Shown here: piece by piece, positions 11,582-19,901 of the stretch
Layout: the number at the start of each line of letters is the position of its first letter
Numbering within the stretch: the stretch's first letter is position 1
Source: Bacteroides sp. GM023
GTDB lineage: Bacteria; Bacteroidota; Bacteroidia; Bacteroidales; Bacteroidaceae
Reading direction: 5' to 3'
DNA length: 64,000 nucleotides
Assembly (NCBI RefSeq): GCF_014750685.1
Contig: NZ_JAAXGE010000001.1
Coordinates: forward strand, 310,001 to 374,000
Notes under the pieces: model-generated
Seen by the model: the letters and a program-made list of their open reading frames with translations, nothing else
Database searches by the model: none
What the model was told of the DNA's origin: nothing
Position numbers and translations under genes: made by a program

Positions 11582-14500
11582 TTAAAAATCTAGTTTGACA
11601 TTAAATCCTACATAGCGTGTGGAAGGTGAGCTCAGATTATCCGAATCACCATCAGGATCGGTGAAGCGAAACTCTTTTGTCCAGATAAGTAAGTTTTGCC
11701 CTACTAAAGCGAGTGACAGACCTTTCATGCGTAGTTTCTCACAAATGGATTTTGGCATTTGATAGGTAATGGAAAGATCACATAGTTTAAAGAACGTCTC
11801 ATCAAAGACATTTTGGCTGGTAACAGTATACGGGGATGGATTTAAAGTTTTTGTATATGTTTCGTAGGATACTTTTACATCATTAGGAGCAAACACACGA
11901 TTGTCGTATGTAATATTACCGTTGGAGTCATACTCAACTTTGCCAGAAACTATTTTGACCCCTTTTCCTATATAATTGGTCTGGCGATTGACTACTTCAT
12001 CATATCTCCATTCGTTGTCGGAATCTATATGTGCCCCTGAATTCCACATACCTTGATTTGTTTTTGAATGTGCCAATCCCCCTACGCGTCCGTCAAAGGA
12101 GAAGGAGAGGGTTATATTTTTAAAAGAGATAGTGTTACTCCATCCCCATATCCAGTCCGGATACTCATAACCCATGACAGACTTGTACTGGCTTTGTTTG
12201 GGGTAACCTCCATAATTAATGATATTTCCGTCGGGATCTCGTTCCCAGTCGTAGACGCCATACCAGTCCCAACGTTTGCCGGGTGCTACCCACGGTTTTT
12301 GAGTGGAATACTTGGGGGCAACTTTGGTGTAATACCAACGGTCCCGTGACCAGTTGAAGGTGGATTCCCAATTCCAGTCTTTCGTACGAATAATGTTTCC
12401 GGATAGTGTCAGTTCTACTCCTCTTCCTACATATTCTTCATCAATATTGATTAGTGTTGAGTTAAAACCTGATGCACTACTGATGCCCGCACTTCGAGTG
12501 AGATTATAATATAGTTTGTTATAATAGGTAAAATCTACTTTCAGGCGACTGCCGAAAAAATGTGCGGCCGTACCGATTTCATAGGAGCGTGTAGCGGATG
12601 GTTTTACTGCCATGCCACGGATGGATGAAGGATAGTAGGCGGCACTTTCACCGTTCCATAAATCAGTCGAAACACTGTAAGTGTTATTTGTATCATATAC
12701 TCCCAAATCGCTTTTAGTCACCGTCCATGCTCCTCTAACTTTCCAGAAATCAATAAATTTAGGCATTGGAATAAGTTGGGACATCACTACACTACCAGCA
12801 ACTGATGGGTAGAAGTAAGAGCGAGTCTCTGATGGTAATGTAGATGACCAGTCGTTACGAGCCGTTACGTCTAAGAATAAGGTGCTCTTCCAAGATACGG
12901 AGGCTTTTCCATAGATACTAGTTGTTAGTTTTTTTGTGATCCCGCTAGTCGTTTTTAGTGGGTCTACCGAAGCTTTCAATGAATAATACCCGGGGATAGT
13001 TAATCCATTCTGTGTCTCGGACAGAATATTATCACTCTTCCAATAATAGATTGTACCTCCGATGAAACCGTCCACATTGAAATTACCAAATTTATGATCA
13101 GCGGAAAGCATCAAATCATTATTAAGACTGTATCCACCTAAACGTTGCAGAGCATAATATCCTAATTTGTCCCATCCTCCCAAGGCACTTATCGGATTAC
13201 GCCACTCTTTTTTTTGTGAGTAGGAATCTAAACCGGAGCGCAATGAAAGTTTCAGCCAGGAAGTAAAGTCATAATTGGCAGAAAGATATCCGTTGATTAG
13301 GTCATAATCACTACTTGATATAACTTCGTATGCAGTTATATAAGGATTGTCATACCATTTGCTGTCCATCCAGTTCTGTTGCTCGTCAGTTTTAATCCAA
13401 TAATCTTTATAATCACGGATATCATATTCTGTTCCTGACCAAACTAACAAGTTGTACAAGAAACCGGCACTACTATATCCAGCTCCTGTATCATTCGGAT
13501 AGAAACGTTTGTTGTAGGTAAGTCCACCTTCAAAGGAAAACTGCTTCCATTTCATATCTCCTGAAACGGAATATGTAATCTTATTTAATTTTTGATTGGG
13601 ATACTGTCCTTTGTTATATACATGTGTTAATGAAGTACGTACACTTCCATATTTTCCTTTTTGAGCTACACTTACGTTGTTGTTGGTAATCAGACTCAAC
13701 TCCTGGAAATTTTTCAGATTGTTTTTTCCTTTTGAAACTAATGGCATTTCTATCCATTCATGTGTGTATGGGTCATATTGTTCTGCGGTACGACCAATGT
13801 CAAGTTTATCTCCCCATACATAACTACCTGTACTATAATATCCTCCGGAGCCGGTACTGTATGCACTCTGAACTTCAGGCTTTTTCAGATAGCCTGCGGC
13901 AAACATTGTGCTGCTGTTCACTGTAACTGTCAGTCCTTCCTGGCTTCCTTTTTTGGTTGTAATCATTACTGCTCCTGCTCCTCCGCGTGCACCATATAGT
14001 GCAGAAGCAGTAGCGCCTTTCAATACGTCTATAGATTCGATGTCATCGGCAGCGATGTCATTCAGTCCTACGTTTCCATACGGTACTCCGTCAATGACTA
14101 AAAGAGGAGAGGAGGCACGAAGCGAAAGTGAAGGTGATGTATTAAATTCAGTACTGTTCTTTACATTTAAGCCTGCAATCTTACCGGTCAATGAAGTGGC
14201 TACATTTACGTTTTTCACTGTCGATAGCTTGTTGCCATCTACCTTTTGCACTGCATATCCCAATGCCTTTTCTTCACGCTTAATGCCTAATGCGGTCACT
14301 ACTACCTCTTCCAATGCTGCTGCATTTTCTTCCAGGTGGATATCGAGTAATGTAGCATTATTTACTGCTATTTCTTTGGTTTGGTATCCAATATATGAAA
14401 TAGTAAGGGTACTTTTGCTTCCTACAGAAAGCGAAAAGTTACCTTCAATATCTGTAATTGTTCCATTTCCGGCAGTTCCTTTTTCTTTGATATTTGCACC

Positions 14501-14929
14501 GATAATGGGTTCACCATTTTTATCTTTTACTGTTCCTCTTATTTTTCTATGTTGCTGTTGTTGAGCTAACTCGCTGTTTTCTAAAATAGCTTTAGGAGAT
14601 AGTATGATACTATTTTCCAATACTTTGTATCCGATATTAGTTCCGGCAAACAGTTGGTTAAGTACTTGCTTGAGCTCTGTTTGGTTACTCTTTATACTTA
14701 CCTTTCGTAAGATATCGACTTGCTTATTGTTATAGAAGAAATGATAATCGGATTGTTTCTCAATTTCATCCAGTACTTTTTGTAAACTGCCGTTATTGAC
14801 GTTTAAGGTTACACGTGCCGATTGCCCATAGGTATTGGCGGCAAGCGTCAGACTTGCAAATATAAACAACATAATTGCTGATAGCTTCATACACAATGGT
14901 ATTTTTTTCAGGAGTACGAATGCATTCAT
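11582..14929 (-). CDS. SusC/RagA TonB-dependent transporter with STN domain
   Basis: Outer-membrane TonB-dependent importer. The start is placed at the ATG at 14929 (12 codons inside the longest frame) because a purine-rich GGGGGGAATG stretch precedes it and the signal peptide (ends near NTYGQ) follows. Domains in order: STN/secretin N-terminal domain (about residues 40-95), the hallmark of transporters that signal to a FecR anti-sigma; carboxypeptidase-regulatory-like domain (about 125-205); TonB plug (IDGVPYGN, DIESIDVLKGATASALYGARGGAGAVMITTKKG region); and a beta-barrel ending in Phe (GFNVKLDF). It is followed by susD and two phosphoesterases. Regulation is probably by the adjacent FecR/ECF sigma pair and by a predicted antisense RNA over its leader. 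Confidence 0.94.
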   Translation of the reverse strand: MNAFVLLKKIPLCMKLSAIMLFIFASLTLAANTYGQSARVTLNVNNGSLQKVLDEIEKQSDYHFFYNNKQVDILRKVSIKSNQTELKQVLNQLFAGTNIGYKVLENSIILSPKAILENSELAQQQQHRKIRGTVKDKNGEPIIGANIKEKGTAGNGTITDIEGNFSLSVGSKSTLTISYIGYQTKEIAVNNATLLDIHLEENAAALEEVVVTALGIKREEKALGYAVQKVDGNKLSTVKNVNVATSLTGKIAGLNVKNSTEFNTSPSLSLRASSPLLVIDGVPYGNVGLNDIAADDIESIDVLKGATASALYGARGGAGAVMITTKKGSQEGLTVTVNSSTMFAAGYLKKPEVQSAYSTGSGGYYSTGSYVWGDKLDIGRTAEQYDPYTHEWIEMPLVSKGKNNLKNFQELSLITNNNVSVAQKGKYGSVRTSLTHVYNKGQYPNQKLNKITYSVSGDMKWKQFSFEGGLTYNKRFYPNDTGAGYSSAGFLYNLLVWSGTEYDIRDYKDYWIKTDEQQNWMDSKWYDNPYITAYEVISSSDYDLINGYLSANYDFTSWLKLSLRSGLDSYSQKKEWRNPISALGGWDKLGYYALQRLGGYSLNNDLMLSADHKFGNFNVDGFIGGTIYYWKSDNILSETQNGLTIPGYYSLKASVDPLKTTSGITKKLTTSIYGKASVSWKSTLFLDVTARNDWSSTLPSETRSYFYPSVAGSVVMSQLIPMPKFIDFWKVRGAWTVTKSDLGVYDTNNTYSVSTDLWNGESAAYYPSSIRGMAVKPSATRSYEIGTAAHFFGSRLKVDFTYYNKLYYNLTRSAGISSASGFNSTLINIDEEYVGRGVELTLSGNIIRTKDWNWESTFNWSRDRWYYTKVAPKYSTQKPWVAPGKRWDWYGVYDWERDPDGNIINYGGYPKQSQYKSVMGYEYPDWIWGWSNTISFKNITLSFSFDGRVGGLAHSKTNQGMWNSGAHIDSDNEWRYDEVVNRQTNYIGKGVKIVSGKVEYDSNGNITYDNRVFAPNDVKVSYETYTKTLNPSPYTVTSQNVFDETFFKLCDLSITYQMPKSICEKLRMKGLSLALVGQNLLIWTKEFRFTDPDGDSDNLSSPSTRYVGFNVKLDF

Positions 14930-14964
14930 TCCCCCCAAAAGTTGGAAGTTCAAATAATAAATCA

Positions 14965-14972
14965 TAGATTTG
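14965..14972 (+). promoter_or_regulatory. Plus-strand -7 box (TAGATTTG) facing away from susC
   Basis: Matches TAnnTTTG, with a TTG at 14942-14944 at roughly the Bacteroides -33 spacing. There is no plus-strand protein gene behind it, but a hairpin pair and T-tract end about 115 bp downstream, so it can drive a short RNA antisense to the susC leader. Confidence 0.5.
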
Positions 14973-14978
14973 TAATGA

Positions 14979-15088
14979 ATTTGATTAAAAAATTACTATA
15001 GACATCATACTTGTCGCCAAACAAGTATTCTGTAGTTTTTTTCATACGGAAAAATACGCCAATATTTTTCCGTATGTTTTTTGTTTTT
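14979..15088 (+). ncRNA. Candidate DonS-like antisense small RNA over the susC leader
   Basis: Predicted RNA of about 110 nt in the fecR-susC gap, antisense to the susC 5' leader. Seen: a -7 box at 14965-14972; hairpin 1 with a perfect 8-bp stem (15007-15014 / 15021-15028) and loop CGCCAA; hairpin 2 with a perfect 14-bp stem (15043-15056 / 15063-15076) and the same loop CGCCAA; then TTTTTTGTTTTT at 15077-15088. The T-tract follows only on the plus strand, so the terminator is oriented opposite to every gene around it. Known: cis-antisense RNAs of the DonS type repress susC-like leaders in Bacteroides loci with ECF sigma/anti-sigma control. The assignment to that class is inference. Confidence 0.6.
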
Positions 15089-15142
15089 AAGGAGGATGTG
15101 TTATCATTTGTATATTCATTTAGGGTTAAAGTATTGTGTGAA

Positions 15143-16165
15143 TTAGTAAAGTTCGATTCGTGTTTTCTTATCTATGGATTCGTCTGCACTTTCCTTTAGT
15201 CTCAGGATTTTGTATTGTATATCTGCTGCCAGCCTGAAGTGCTCCAGTATGAGAGGAAGATGTTGGCTGTCAAATACTCCGGTGAAGGAGCTATTATATA
15301 AGGTAGAATCTTTCACAATAAATTCTGCATCGAATCGTTTGCTCAGTATTTTGAGCGCTTCGTTTAATGGAGTGTCTCTGAATACCACTTCGCCATCTTT
15401 CCATGCAGTATAAGTCCGTACATAAAGAACTTCTGTTTTTGTCTCCTTCGTCTCCGTGTTATAGGCAAATTCTTCGTTAGGCTTGATTACATGTGATTGT
15501 TCTTTGTTGTCCTTATCAAGGAAAGATAGCCGCACAGAGCCGGAAACGAGTGTCGTTTTAACTACACTATCCTTCTGATATGCTTCCATATTGAACTCAG
15601 TTCCTAACACTTCGGTTTGGATTTGGAATGGAGTTGTGACAATAAACCGCTTGCTTTTGTCTTTATACACCGAAAAATAAGCCTCTCCATTTAGCTCAAC
15701 ATGGCGGGTATCATTTTCAAACTTTACCGGATATTTGAGAGTAGAACCTGAGTTTAGCCATACTTTAGAACCGTCTGGTAAATCAGTTGTGGCCACCATT
15801 CCCGGATTTGTTTTGAGTACTATATATCCGGTAGGGCTGCTTTTTAATGTCAGATATAGAGTGATAGCCAGTAAAGGTATAGCCAAACAAGCGGCGACAC
15901 GTTGCCCCCATATGAACCATGAGATTTTCTTTTGTCGCCTGTATATCTTGTTTTTTACTTTTTTTAAAGCTGCCGGGGCATCTATTTGCTTCATATAGTT
16001 TAAAGTGTCTGCTGCGCGGTATAGTTGAAATATGTCGCGTGCAGTTTTCTCATTATCCTTTGACAAATGAATCCATTCCTCAACTTCTTTTCGGTGTTCC
16101 GGAGAAAGTTCACCTGCAAAGTAATTGAGTAAAACTGACTCATTAATATAATCTAACTTGTTCAT
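15143..16165 (-). CDS. FecR-family anti-sigma factor (340 aa)
   Basis: Inner-membrane anti-sigma factor that holds or activates the divergent ECF sigma factor and contacts the STN domain of the SusC protein in the periplasm. The start is the ATG at 16165 (MNKLDYINES), not the longer frame reaching 16279, which would overlap the sigma gene. Seen: a cytoplasmic helical N-terminus (LNYFAGELSPEHRKEVEEW), a single membrane helix near residues 90-110 (VAACLAIPLLAITLYLTL), the FecR beta domain (GSKVWLNSGSTLKYP, RHVELNGEAYF), and a C-terminal DUF4974-like domain (LNEALKILSKRFDAEF). The susC gene follows on the same strand after about 213 bp. Confidence 0.92.
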   Translation of the reverse strand: MNKLDYINESVLLNYFAGELSPEHRKEVEEWIHLSKDNEKTARDIFQLYRAADTLNYMKQIDAPAALKKVKNKIYRRQKKISWFIWGQRVAACLAIPLLAITLYLTLKSSPTGYIVLKTNPGMVATTDLPDGSKVWLNSGSTLKYPVKFENDTRHVELNGEAYFSVYKDKSKRFIVTTPFQIQTEVLGTEFNMEAYQKDSVVKTTLVSGSVRLSFLDKDNKEQSHVIKPNEEFAYNTETKETKTEVLYVRTYTAWKDGEVVFRDTPLNEALKILSKRFDAEFIVKDSTLYNSSFTGVFDSQHLPLILEHFRLAADIQYKILRLKESADESIDKKTRIELY

Positions 16166-16243
16166 ATTTCCTGCTTTTATAGATATGACTAATGAAAGAG
16201 AAAAACTCCTATCCAAAAAATGACTTTTTTTCAGAAATAATAG

Positions 16244-16251
16244 TATTTTTG
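16244..16251 (+). promoter_or_regulatory. -7 box (TATTTTTG) close to the sigma factor start
   Basis: Fits TAnnTTTG but ends only 8 bp before the ATG at 16260. Transcription would begin at or just before that codon, giving a nearly leaderless message, or a 10-13 nt leader if the ATG at 16269 is used. Confidence 0.4.
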
Positions 16252-16259
16252 CTGAAAAC

Positions 16260-16856
16260 ATGACTGATATGCATAGCAACGCTTTTGATACAGTGACCGA
16301 TGAGGGTCTTTTTTTTCAGGTTCAACAAGGACGTGAAGATGCATTCGAAGCACTGTTTCTCAAGTATTATCCTTCTCTTTGTGCGTACGCCCGCATGTTT
16401 GTAGAACCGGATGACGGACAGGAGATTGTTTCGGATGTGATGGTTTGGTTGTGGGAGAATAAAGAGATGCAGGCGTTTGAGCTGTCTTTGAAAAGTTATT
16501 TGTTTAGGGCGGTAAAGAACCGCTGTTTGACACTTATCAGACATAATCAAGTGAAGCAAAGGGTAGAAGAAGTTATTTTCAATAATTTGCAGTCACAATA
16601 TGAAGACCCGGATTTTTATGTTGTTGATGAACTGACTAAAAAAATAGAGGAAGCATTGGCAAGTCTTCCTGATAAAGTGCGCGAAACTTTTGAAATGAAT
16701 CGTTTTCAGGATTTGACTTATAATGAAATAGCTGACCGTTTGGGTATTTCTCCTAAAACAGTAGACGCTCGGATTCAACAGGCTTTGAAATTGTTGCGGA
16801 TTAGTCTGAAAGATTATTTGCCTTTGGTTATTCCTTTTCTGATGAGAATGCACTGA
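16260..16856 (+). CDS. ECF RNA polymerase sigma factor (198 aa)
   Basis: Sigma-70 family ECF regulator, Bacteroidetes FecI-like type. Region 2 spans about residues 25-95 (ALFLKYYPSLCAYARMFVEPDDGQEIVSDV, then a WLW helix and SYLFRAVKNRC). Region 4 is at about 130-185 (LPDKVRETFEMNRFQDLTYNEIADRLGISPKTVDARIQQAL). It is divergent from the fecR-susC-susD operon with 94 bp between the two starts, whereas in most Bacteroides loci of this class the sigma gene is upstream in the same direction. A second in-frame ATG at 16269 is possible. Confidence 0.94.
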   Translation: MTDMHSNAFDTVTDEGLFFQVQQGREDAFEALFLKYYPSLCAYARMFVEPDDGQEIVSDVMVWLWENKEMQAFELSLKSYLFRAVKNRCLTLIRHNQVKQRVEEVIFNNLQSQYEDPDFYVVDELTKKIEEALASLPDKVRETFEMNRFQDLTYNEIADRLGISPKTVDARIQQALKLLRISLKDYLPLVIPFLMRMH

Positions 16857-16894
16857 GAAGTGTAATGCTTGGTCGCTCCGATTAATATAAAATC

Positions 16895-18064
16895 TTAATA
16901 TGGAATTAGTATGAAATCAGTATAGATTGGCAAGTGGTCGCTGATACCCCCTTGATATTTCATTCCTTTATAGGTGCGGAAAGGTTCTTTATCGCTGTAC
17001 TTATTATCCTCTTTCAGCAGAAAAGGGAGAAGGCAAACATTTGCTTTTTCTTCACTGGTGAAGAAGTTACCGGACTGATTCAGCAAAGTGCCGGATACAA
17101 TCAAGTGGTCGAGTAATCCCCATTCTCCACGATATTTGTAAGAACCAAAGTCCCTGGATTTGGCTTTTCGAGCAAGTAAATGATAGAGTTTCGACGAAGA
17201 CAGCGTATCTGATGAAGGCGCTTCCGCTTCCAGTACTTCCCGAATGGATTTATTTGTCGGGTAATCATTGAAATCTCCCATAATAATGACTTGAGGATGA
17301 AGTCTTGCGTTCAGAATACTATCAGCTTCAGTTCGCAGGATTTGTGCTGCATGGAGTCGATAAGGTTCAGACACTTCAGCGCCACCGGAACGGCTTGGCA
17401 GATGGCAGACAAATACATCCAGCGTATCTCCTGTCAGTAACAGGCCGCTGACATGTAATAAGTCTCTTGTTGGACGATGTTCTTTCAAAGGTGGGATAGA
17501 GATAGAACGGGATGATAATAGCTTGAACAAATCCCGTTGATAAAGCAGAGCTACATCAATCCCTCTTAAATCAGGAGAATCTGTCATGACATAGCGGTAA
17601 TCAAGTTCTTTTAAAGGAGAACGGCGGGTGAGGTCGCGTAGCACCGAGTCATTTTCTACTTCGCATAGGCCTACAAGCGCAGGCGGGTTCCATTCGCCAA
17701 TCGCCGTGATAACACGTGCAATATCAGCTAACTTCTTCTTATATCTGCTGTAATTCCAATGACGCATCGCATCGGGAAGAAATTCGTGGTCATTCTTCAA
17801 ACTGTCATGGTGAGTATCAAACAGGTTTTCTATATTCCAGCTTACGACACGAAAAGGGATTCTTTCTTTGGAAAGAGAGTCTTGCTTGTCATGAGCCCCT
17901 TGCTTATAAGAAAAATCTTGTGCAACGACACAAAAAGGAGTAAGAAAACCGATTCCCCATGCGCACACAACAAAAAAGATTATGGTAACAGCTACTCTTT
18001 TTTCGCTGTTACCATAACCCTTTGATTGTGGACTTATCTGTCTGTTATTTCTTAACAGGAACAT
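16895..18064 (-). CDS. EEP-family (endonuclease/exonuclease/phosphatase) protein, secreted (389 aa)
   Basis: Second DNase I-fold hydrolase in the region, different in sequence from the one at 9.0-10.0 kb. A hydrophobic segment at about residues 27-48 is a signal peptide or anchor. Motifs: VVSWNIENLFDT at the first strand, ALVGLCEVEND, DVFVCHLPSRSGG, IIMGDFNDYPTN, LLDHLIVS and GGISDHLPIYTDF. This form is common in Bacteroidetes and is often annotated as an endonuclease. The ATG at 18064 lies 20 bp inside the 3' end of pepD; a start further in is possible but no other ATG precedes the hydrophobic segment. It converges with the sigma gene. Confidence 0.85.
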   Translation of the reverse strand: MFLLRNNRQISPQSKGYGNSEKRVAVTIIFFVVCAWGIGFLTPFCVVAQDFSYKQGAHDKQDSLSKERIPFRVVSWNIENLFDTHHDSLKNDHEFLPDAMRHWNYSRYKKKLADIARVITAIGEWNPPALVGLCEVENDSVLRDLTRRSPLKELDYRYVMTDSPDLRGIDVALLYQRDLFKLLSSRSISIPPLKEHRPTRDLLHVSGLLLTGDTLDVFVCHLPSRSGGAEVSEPYRLHAAQILRTEADSILNARLHPQVIIMGDFNDYPTNKSIREVLEAEAPSSDTLSSSKLYHLLARKAKSRDFGSYKYRGEWGLLDHLIVSGTLLNQSGNFFTSEEKANVCLLPFLLKEDNKYSDKEPFRTYKGMKYQGGISDHLPIYTDFILIPY

Positions 18065-19505
18065 GTACCAGAATATCCAATAAGTGTTTCCAGAACTTAT
18101 CTACGGTAGGGATAAGCATCCGTTCGTCGGGAGAGTGAACACCTGTGAGAGTCGGTCCGAAAGAAATCATATCCAACGTCGGATACTTGTCAAGGAACAG
18201 GCCACATTCCAATCCGGCATGAATCGCTTTCACTTTGGCATCTACGCCAAATAAACGTTTATAAGATTCGGCAGCCACTTCGAGAATAGCCGAATGCGGA
18301 TTCGGTTTCCATCCCGGATAACCTTCACCGAAGGTAACATCAGCTCCTGCCAACAGGAATACGGCACGTACAGTATTCGCCATATCATTGCGTGCAGACA
18401 AAATAGAACTGCGCTGGCTGGTTTCGATGCGGATGATATTATTCGGTTTCATCTTCACAGAAGCAAGATTAGTAGATGTCTCCACCAATCCCGGAATATC
18501 CTGGCTCATCGCATATACACCATGAGGAGCGGCATACAACGCTTTCAGTAAACGGTCGGTTGTACTTTGGTCGATAGCCATCTTGCGTGGAGCTTCAGAT
18601 TCAAGAACCAACTTCAAGTCCGGTTCAACAATGGATAATTCATCTTCCATTTCACTGGCAAAGATATTCAGTTCAGTACGAATATCGTGTTTTGCGTCTT
18701 CGGGCACTGCACAGATAGCATACGCTTCACGCGGAATAGCGTTGCGCAGATTACCTCCGTTGATTTCGCAAAGATACAAGTCATGGTTGTTGGCGATACG
18801 GGTGAGGTAACGATTCAGAATCTTGTTGGCATTTCCCCGTCCCAAGTGGATATCACCACCGGAGTGACCGCCTTTCAGCCCTTTCACTTCCACCTTGAAG
18901 AAGAAATATCCGGCAGGAACCTCTATCTCCTTATAAGTAAACTGTGCCACGGAATCAATGCCACCGGCACATCCGATGTAGATTTCTCCTTCATCTTCTG
19001 AATCGAGATTCAGGAGAATATCACCGCTCATGAACCCTTCTTTCAAGGCAAAAGCTCCGGTCAGTCCCGTTTCCTCGTCTACGGTAAACAGACATTCCAG
19101 CGGGCCGTGCTCGATAGTGTCATCAGCAAGGATAGCCAGCTCCGTAGCCACACCGATACCATTGTCCGCTCCGAGAGTCGTTCCTTTGGCTTTCAGCCAT
19201 TCTCCATCTATTTCCGTTTCGATGGGGTCGGTGAGGAAGTCGTGCTGAACGTCATTGTTCTTCTCGCACACCATGTCGATATGCGATTGCAGTACGACAG
19301 TTTGCAGATTCTCTTTCCCCGGAGTAGCAGGCTTTTTAATCAATATGTTGCCAACTTCATCTACGTTGGTTTCAAGATTATGTTTAGCTCCGAATGCCTT
19401 CAGATAGGCAATCATTTTCTCTTCCTTCTTTGAAGGGCGCGGCACCTGGCAGATTTCTTCGAAATACTTGAATACGCCAGCCGGCTTTAAGTCTTTTTTT
19501 TCCAT
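18045..19505 (-). CDS. pepD: Aminoacyl-histidine dipeptidase / cytosol non-specific dipeptidase (486 aa)
   Basis: Cytosolic M20C zinc dipeptidase that splits dipeptides including Xaa-His. Length matches the E. coli enzyme. The zinc-site motif QSHIDMVCEKN lies about residue 80, KGTTLGADNGIGVA about 115 and the catalytic Glu pair in TVDEETGLTGAF about 145. The dimerisation/lid domain begins near KGLKGGHSGGDIHLGRGNANK, and the C-terminal metal-ligand region includes HAGLECGLF and SFGPTLTGVHSPDER. No signal peptide. It is followed, with a 20-bp overlap, by an EEP protein; the two are probably co-transcribed, with no obvious functional link. Confidence 0.95.
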   Translation of the reverse strand: MEKKDLKPAGVFKYFEEICQVPRPSKKEEKMIAYLKAFGAKHNLETNVDEVGNILIKKPATPGKENLQTVVLQSHIDMVCEKNNDVQHDFLTDPIETEIDGEWLKAKGTTLGADNGIGVATELAILADDTIEHGPLECLFTVDEETGLTGAFALKEGFMSGDILLNLDSEDEGEIYIGCAGGIDSVAQFTYKEIEVPAGYFFFKVEVKGLKGGHSGGDIHLGRGNANKILNRYLTRIANNHDLYLCEINGGNLRNAIPREAYAICAVPEDAKHDIRTELNIFASEMEDELSIVEPDLKLVLESEAPRKMAIDQSTTDRLLKALYAAPHGVYAMSQDIPGLVETSTNLASVKMKPNNIIRIETSQRSSILSARNDMANTVRAVFLLAGADVTFGEGYPGWKPNPHSAILEVAAESYKRLFGVDAKVKAIHAGLECGLFLDKYPTLDMISFGPTLTGVHSPDERMLIPTVDKFWKHLLDILVHVPVKK

Positions 19506-19612
19506 GCTGTTTTCTTTTTTATAATAAGGAATAGAAGGATGGTTTTAGTTTCTTCTATTGCTAAATATGGTTAATTTGATTGGCTTATCTGAACTCATAT
19601 CTCATTAAAGCC

Positions 19613-19620
19613 TATCTTTG
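19613..19620 (+). promoter_or_regulatory. -7 box (TATCTTTG) upstream of the 77-aa gene and ompH
   Basis: Consensus TAnnTTTG, 20 bp before the ATG at 19641; likely promoter of the two-gene run ending with the OmpH-like gene. Confidence 0.6.
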
Positions 19621-19640
19621 CACTCACAAAATTAATAGAA

Positions 19641-19874
19641 ATGGTTGAGACTATACTGATAACTTTGTTAATAGTTGCTATTTCCCTGGCATTATTAGGG
19701 GTAAGAGTATTCTTTACGAAGGGTGGGAAGTTCCCGAATGGTCACGTGAGCGGGAATAAAACGTTGCGTAAGAAAGGTATCGGATGTGCACAGTCTCAGG
19801 ATAGGGAAGCACAAAAGAAACCACGTTTTTCTATTGATGAGTTGGAAAAAGCCTTGAACGATAGTATGAATTAA
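19641..19874 (+). CDS. Small single-pass membrane protein, conserved-looking (77 aa)
   Basis: Unknown function. A single N-terminal membrane helix (about residues 3-25) is followed by a basic linker, a motif FPNGHVSGNKTLRKKGI, a lone Cys (GCAQSQDRE, about residue 53) and an acidic C-terminus. The composition, a good upstream promoter and the 27-bp gap to the OmpH gene support a real gene. The lone Cys after the basic stretch could be redox-active or bind a ligand, but nothing in the sequence proves this. Co-transcription with an envelope chaperone hints at an envelope role. Confidence 0.75.
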   Translation: MVETILITLLIVAISLALLGVRVFFTKGGKFPNGHVSGNKTLRKKGIGCAQSQDREAQKKPRFSIDELEKALNDSMN

Positions 19875-19901
19875 ATTTTTAAAAAACAATACTTATAGAT
19901 T

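Noticed and set aside
16166..16279. Longer fecR start at 16279
   Set aside because: It would overlap the divergent sigma gene and its promoter; the ATG at 16165 gives a normal FecR N-terminus.
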